From DASRJX01 sp035649235 (lineage in GTDB: Bacteria; Acidobacteriota; Polarisedimenticolia; Gp22-AA2), in contig DASRJX010000120.1 in the NCBI GenBank assembly GCA_035649235.1, forward strand, positions 1 through 13,980: a stretch of 13,980 nt of DNA. Direction: 5' to 3'. The notes under the pieces are model-generated. The model was not told the DNA's origin. It saw only the letters and a program-made list of their open reading frames with translations, and did no database searches. Both the position numbers and the translations under genes were made by a program. Positions within the stretch are counted from its first letter, which is position 1. Every line of letters begins with the position of its first letter. This document shows, piece after piece, positions 11,203 to 13,980 of the stretch.

Positions 11203-12066
11203 ATGGCCACGGAAACCACCACGACCAGGCCGGAAGAGACGGTCGAGAAGGTCCGCGATCGCTACGGTCGCATCGCGGAAGGGACGCTCTCCGGCTGCTG
11301 CGGGCCCTCCACGGCGCCGGGATGCGGCACCACGGAGGTGGGCGCGGCGGAGGCGGGCGCGGCCGTGACGATCGGGTACCAGCAGGAAGACCTCGCCCTC
11401 GTCCCGGAGGCGGCGAACCTCGGCCTCGGCTGCGGGGCGCCGGTGGCGCTGCTCGCGCTGCAGCCCGGCGAGACGGTGCTCGACCTCGGGTCCGGCCCCG
11501 GGCTCGACGCTCTCCTGGCCGCCCGGAAGGTCGGCCCGCAAGGGCGCGTCATCGGTGTCGACATGACCGCCGCGATGCTGGAGCGCGCGCGCCGTACGGC
11601 CGCCGAGGCCGGCGCCGCTCAGGTGGAGTTTCGCGAAGGGCGGCTCGAGGCGCTTCCCGTCGCCGATGCCTCGGTCGACGCGGTCACCAGCAACTGCGTC
11701 ATCAACCTCGTGCCCGACAAGCCGGCCGTTTTCAGGGAGGTGGCGCGCGTCCTCAAGCCGGGGGGCCGGCTGGTCGTCTCCGACATCGTCCTCGACGGCC
11801 CGCTTCCGGACGTCGTGGCTCAGGACATGCTCGCCTGGGTCGGCTGCGTCGCGGGCGCCGCGCTGCGGCAGGATTACCTCGCGATGATCGCCTCGGCCGG
11901 CCTCACGGGGATTCAGGTCCTGCACGACTTCGACTACATCGCGAAGGTCGGCGGCGTCCTCCCCGAGGAGCTTCTGGCCAAGATGCGCGGAGTCGGCGTG
12001 CGCGTCGAGGACCTGGCGGGCAAGATCCGCTCGATCACCTACCGGGCGGTCAAACCGGGCCGCTGA
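11203..12066 (+). CDS. arsM: Arsenite S-adenosylmethionine methyltransferase
   Basis: A 287-residue cytoplasmic enzyme that transfers methyl groups from S-adenosylmethionine to arsenite, giving methylated and volatile arsenicals. VLDLGSGPG (92-100) is SAM motif I and GVDMT (118-122) the acidic motif II. The three cysteines that bind As(III) in this family are present in their usual contexts: Cys77 (LGCGAP), Cys165 (SNCVINL) and Cys215 (WVGCVAGA). An N-terminal YGxIA...SGCCGP block (21-35) with Cys32/Cys33, plus Cys41, is also typical of bacterial ArsM. ATG 11203 has GGAGG eight bases upstream. The gene has its own promoter with an overlapping palindrome, suggesting arsenic-responsive control. 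No arsR, arsB or arsC lies next to it. Its 3' end overlaps the convergent amidohydrolase by 28 bp. Confidence 0.93.
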   Translation: MATETTTTRPEETVEKVRDRYGRIAEGTLSGCCGPSTAPGCGTTEVGAAEAGAAVTIGYQQEDLALVPEAANLGLGCGAPVALLALQPGETVLDLGSGPGLDALLAARKVGPQGRVIGVDMTAAMLERARRTAAEAGAAQVEFREGRLEALPVADASVDAVTSNCVINLVPDKPAVFREVARVLKPGGRLVVSDIVLDGPLPDVVAQDMLAWVGCVAGAALRQDYLAMIASAGLTGIQVLHDFDYIAKVGGVLPEELLAKMRGVGVRVEDLAGKIRSITYRAVKPGR

Positions 12067-13571
12067 GTCGCCCCGGGGCCGGCCGGCGCCACTGATGCCG
12101 GCGCCCCGGCACCGGCCGCCAGCTCGGCCGCGCGCAGCATCCGGTCGAGGTCGTCGCGGCGCAGCAGTTTCCCCTTCACGACGACGGCGTAGATCGCCTT
12201 CGTGGCGGCGATGTCCCGCAGCGGGTCGGCGTCGAGGATCACGAAGTCGGCCGCCCGGCCCTTCTGGATGCTTCCCGTGGTGTCGTCGAGGCCGAGGAAC
12301 CTCACCGGATTGAGGGTAGCCGTCCGCAGAGCGTCCGCCGGCGTCAGGCCGGCTTGGACGAAGAGGGCCATCTCGTCGTGCACGCTGAAGCCGGGATAGA
12401 CGTACGGGAGCGACATGTCGGTCCCCGCGAGGAAGGTGACGCCGGCCTTCTGCGCCACGGGGATCTGCTTCAGCGTCCAGCCGAACTCGCGCTTCCTGTA
12501 GGCGATGTAGGCCGGCGTGCGGTAGCGCGTCAGCAGTCCCTTCTCGGGCCGCCAGTACTGCCTCTCAGCGTCGGGGATATACCGCATCCGGTCGTCCTTC
12601 ACTTGGCTGTGATCGTCGACGAACGCGAGGGCCTCGAGCGTCACGAGGGTCGGCACGAGACAGGTGCCGTGCTTCGCGAAGGCGCGATAGAGCGCATCCG
12701 CCCGCCCGGCGTCGACCGTGTCGAGGAGCCGGACGCCGCGCTTGGCGATCATCTCGGGAATGATCGTGAAGTCTCCGGTCCGCATCGCCTCGGCGACGGA
12801 GTCGAAGCGCTTCTCCGACTGCATGACCTCGTTCTCGGCCGTCGACATGCCGCGCAGGCCGATCTGGTGCTCGATGCTGCGCTGGCCGGCGCTGGTGGCC
12901 TCCATCGTCCGCACGCGGACGGGCACGTGGCCGACGAGAGGCAGCCCGACCTTGCGGGCTTCCTCGGCGAGGGCGAGATAGGCCTCCCGGGAGACCCGGT
13001 CGTGCACCTTGACGCAGTCGGCGCCCATCTCTTTCAGCGAGCGCACGACCTGCCGGGCGCCGGCCGCGTCGTGCACCGGGATCGAGATCGGCGGATTGCT
13101 CGGCTCCGGACCGTCCACGATTGGCCCGCAGGCCACGATGCGCGGCCCCAGCAGCTCCCCGCTCGTCACGCGCTGGCGCAGGCGGAAGATCGCGCCCGGC
13201 TCGCCGCCCATGTCGCGGATGCCGAGGACGCCGTTGGCGACGAGCAGCGGCAGCTCGCGCTCCGGGTCCCTGACGTGCGCGTGCATGTCCCAGAGGCCGG
13301 GGATGAGGAACTTGCGGCGAGCGTCGACAACCGACTCGTCACGGGGGAATCCCGTACGCGGCCAGCCGGACCGGACTTCGTCGATGAGGCCGCCGCGCAC
13401 CACGACGCTGCTGGGCAGGACACTGCCATTGATCACGTCGACGACGTTGACCTCGTAGACGATGCTGGGACCGTCGGATGCCGGTCCCTTCGATGCCGGC
13501 GCCGCCCCGGCGGGAGCGATGGCGCAGGCTGCGATCGCGAGGGAGGACAAGACGGACGACCGGCGACGCAT
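12039..13571 (-). CDS. Secreted metal-dependent amidohydrolase (imidazolonepropionase-like)
   Basis: A 510-residue exported hydrolase of the amidohydrolase superfamily. A GGAGG seven bases upstream fixes the start at ATG 13571; a more upstream ATG (13604) lies in the -10 box. The signal peptide covers residues 1-25, with a possible lipobox (IAAC, Cys16), so lipoprotein or SPase I cleavage is open. Metal-site residues are in order: H97-x-H99 (GLWDMHAHV), Lys188 (VKVHD), His215 (GHVP), His235 (SIEHQ) and Asp385 (LAGTD). TATLNPVRFLGLDD and GRAADFVILDADPL (418-451) are the closing composite-domain motifs. Length fits the family. The substrate is unknown; periplasmic dipeptide- or amide-type hydrolysis is usual for exported members. 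The Ala/Pro-rich tail (~485-510) looks disordered and partly overlaps the arsM 3' end. Confidence 0.88.
   Translation of the reverse strand: MRRRSSVLSSLAIAACAIAPAGAAPASKGPASDGPSIVYEVNVVDVINGSVLPSSVVVRGGLIDEVRSGWPRTGFPRDESVVDARRKFLIPGLWDMHAHVRDPERELPLLVANGVLGIRDMGGEPGAIFRLRQRVTSGELLGPRIVACGPIVDGPEPSNPPISIPVHDAAGARQVVRSLKEMGADCVKVHDRVSREAYLALAEEARKVGLPLVGHVPVRVRTMEATSAGQRSIEHQIGLRGMSTAENEVMQSEKRFDSVAEAMRTGDFTIIPEMIAKRGVRLLDTVDAGRADALYRAFAKHGTCLVPTLVTLEALAFVDDHSQVKDDRMRYIPDAERQYWRPEKGLLTRYRTPAYIAYRKREFGWTLKQIPVAQKAGVTFLAGTDMSLPYVYPGFSVHDEMALFVQAGLTPADALRTATLNPVRFLGLDDTTGSIQKGRAADFVILDADPLRDIAATKAIYAVVVKGKLLRRDDLDRMLRAAELAAGAGAPASVAPAGPGATQRPGLTAR
12073..12109. terminator. GC-rich hairpin just after arsM, weak terminator candidate
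   Basis: Seven bases after the arsM stop, CCGGGG (12073-12078) can pair with CCCCGG (12104-12109), or GGCGCC (12085-12090) with GGCGCC (12100-12105). The segment is also coding sequence for the Ala/Pro tail of the amidohydrolase on the other strand, and there is no T-tract, so it may simply reflect GC-rich low complexity. Confidence 0.25.
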
Positions 13572-13602
13572 GCGACAACCTCCGGCACCGGCCACCCGCC
13601 GC

Positions 13603-13608
13603 ATTCTA
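13603..13608 (-). promoter_or_regulatory. -10 box of the amidohydrolase gene
   Basis: TAGAAT on the minus strand (five of six), about 25 bases upstream of the predicted start region and 31 bp from ATG 13571. No convincing -35 is visible at 16-18 bp. Confidence 0.4.
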
Positions 13609-13638
13609 CCGCGCCTCGGCCTCGAGGCTGCGATCAGG

Positions 13639-13644
13639 TATCAT
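13639..13644 (+). promoter_or_regulatory. -10 box of the DsbA-like gene
   Basis: TATCAT (five of six) lies 26 bp before the ATG at 13671, with a strong GGAGGA ribosome site between them (13661-13666). The -35 is poor. It is back to back with the -10 at 13603, in a 99-bp divergent region. Confidence 0.4.
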
Positions 13645-13670
13645 GCCCGAACCAACTCGAGGAGGACGTT

Positions 13671-13980
13671 ATGCGACAAGGGATGGCCATCCCCCGCGCG
13701 GCGTTGCTCGGCGCGGGACTGCTCGCGGGAGGCCTGCTGGCCGGCGCGCCGGCTCTGGCCCAGGACGATCTGAAAAAGGACGTCGAGGATCTGAAGAAAG
13801 GCCAGCAGCAGATCCTGCAACAGCTTCAGGAGCTGAAGCAGATGCTCCAGGCCCAGGGGCAGGCCCGCCCCGCGGGAGTGAACGTCAAGGACGTGGTCTT
13901 CAGCCTGGGGTCCAACCCGACCCGCGGCAGCGACCAGGCGAAGCTGACGCTCGTCGAGTTCACCGACTACCAGTGACCCT
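13671..13980 (+). CDS. Exported DsbA-like thioredoxin-fold protein, candidate selenoprotein (3' cut by window)
   Basis: A strong ribosome site (GGAGGA, five to nine bases before ATG) starts a protein with a signal peptide (residues 1-31, cleavage at ALA-Q). A Lys/Gln/Leu-rich coiled coil (~33-65, DDLKKDVEDLKKGQQQILQQ onward) and a linker follow. The first strand of a DsbA-type fold comes next: NPTRGSDQAKLTLVEFTDYQ (82-101). In the DsbA/BdbD/DsbG-like family this strand leads into Cys-Pro-Phe/Tyr-Cys. Here codon 102 is TGA, then CCC and T, giving stop/Sec-Pro-(F/Y/S/C/...). The frame keeps family identity right up to the TGA, and a 101-residue product would lack the active site. I therefore read it as a likely selenocysteine-containing thiol oxidoreductase or reductase in the periplasm. 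A true stop (pseudogene) or a base error (TGC) are alternatives. Confidence 0.75.
13974..13976 (+). other. In-frame TGA at the first catalytic Cys position, candidate selenocysteine codon
   Basis: TGA is flanked by TAC CAG before and CCC T after, the context of the YQCP(F/Y)C active site of DsbA-like proteins. One base (TGC or TGT) separates it from the cysteine codon. TGA ends nine other genes here, so it is not generally reassigned. The bacterial SECIS hairpin would begin right after it, outside the window. Confidence 0.6.

Noticed and set aside
12354..13670. Plus-strand frame running antisense to the amidohydrolase into the DsbA-like gene
   Set aside because: The real start is ATG 13671 with GGAGGA, followed by a signal peptide; the upstream part is an amidohydrolase shadow.
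13671..13976. General reassignment of TGA as a sense codon
   Set aside because: TGA is the stop of nine other genes in the window, several with overlapping downstream starts or convergent neighbours, so the code is standard.

Overview
The window is very GC-rich, densely packed bacterial chromosome. No phage, IS, integrase or CRISPR signal is visible. Several secreted-protein styles (lamin-tail-like protein with a DxDGDGxxD motif, FG-GAP/VCBS propeller, HEAT solenoid, monoheme lipoprotein), TATAAT-type promoters and tRNAs with encoded CCA suggest a diderm soil or sediment bacterium. Acidobacteriota-like is my best guess, but it is an inference from protein style and not from a marker tree. TGA is the stop of nine of the twelve genes that end inside the window, so the genetic code is standard.

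Layout, left to right. (1) The 3' end of an aldo/keto reductase (+). (2) A minus-strand pair with a 4-bp overlap: a putative outer-membrane beta-barrel followed by a c-type-cytochrome lipoprotein. (3) Divergent from it, a plus-strand chain with overlapping stop/start codons: secreted Ca-binding-type protein, NADPH-dependent FMN reductase, zinc alcohol dehydrogenase. (4) On the minus strand gltX (glutamyl-tRNA synthetase), then tRNA-Gln(CTG) and tRNA-Glu(CTC). The tRNAs have their own near-consensus promoter in the gap behind gltX. (5) Divergent from gltX, a secreted eight-repeat FG-GAP protein. (6) On the minus strand a HEAT-repeat protein and a secreted protein of unknown function, 7 bp apart. 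(7) A plus-strand arsenite methyltransferase (arsM) whose -10 box lies inside a perfect 15-bp palindrome. Its 3' end overlaps that of a convergent secreted amidohydrolase by 28 bp. (8) Divergent from the amidohydrolase, the start of an exported DsbA-like thioredoxin-fold protein.

The most interesting point is the right edge. The DsbA-like frame runs through signal peptide, coiled coil and the start of the thioredoxin fold to EFTDYQ, then meets TGA followed by CCC T. This is where the family has Cys-Pro-Phe/Tyr-Cys, so the TGA replaces the first catalytic cysteine codon. The simplest reading is a selenocysteine (U-P-x-C) oxidoreductase that an ordinary gene caller would cut at residue 101. The window ends four bases after the TGA, so the SECIS element, the second cysteine and the rest of the fold cannot be seen here.

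Other points worth checking are the gltX/tRNA-Gln/tRNA-Glu cluster, the nearly identical 16-bp promoter elements in front of gltX and the HEAT gene, the barrel/cytochrome pair, and the zinc dehydrogenase with GHV in place of GHE. There is no gene-free stretch longer than about 145 bp.
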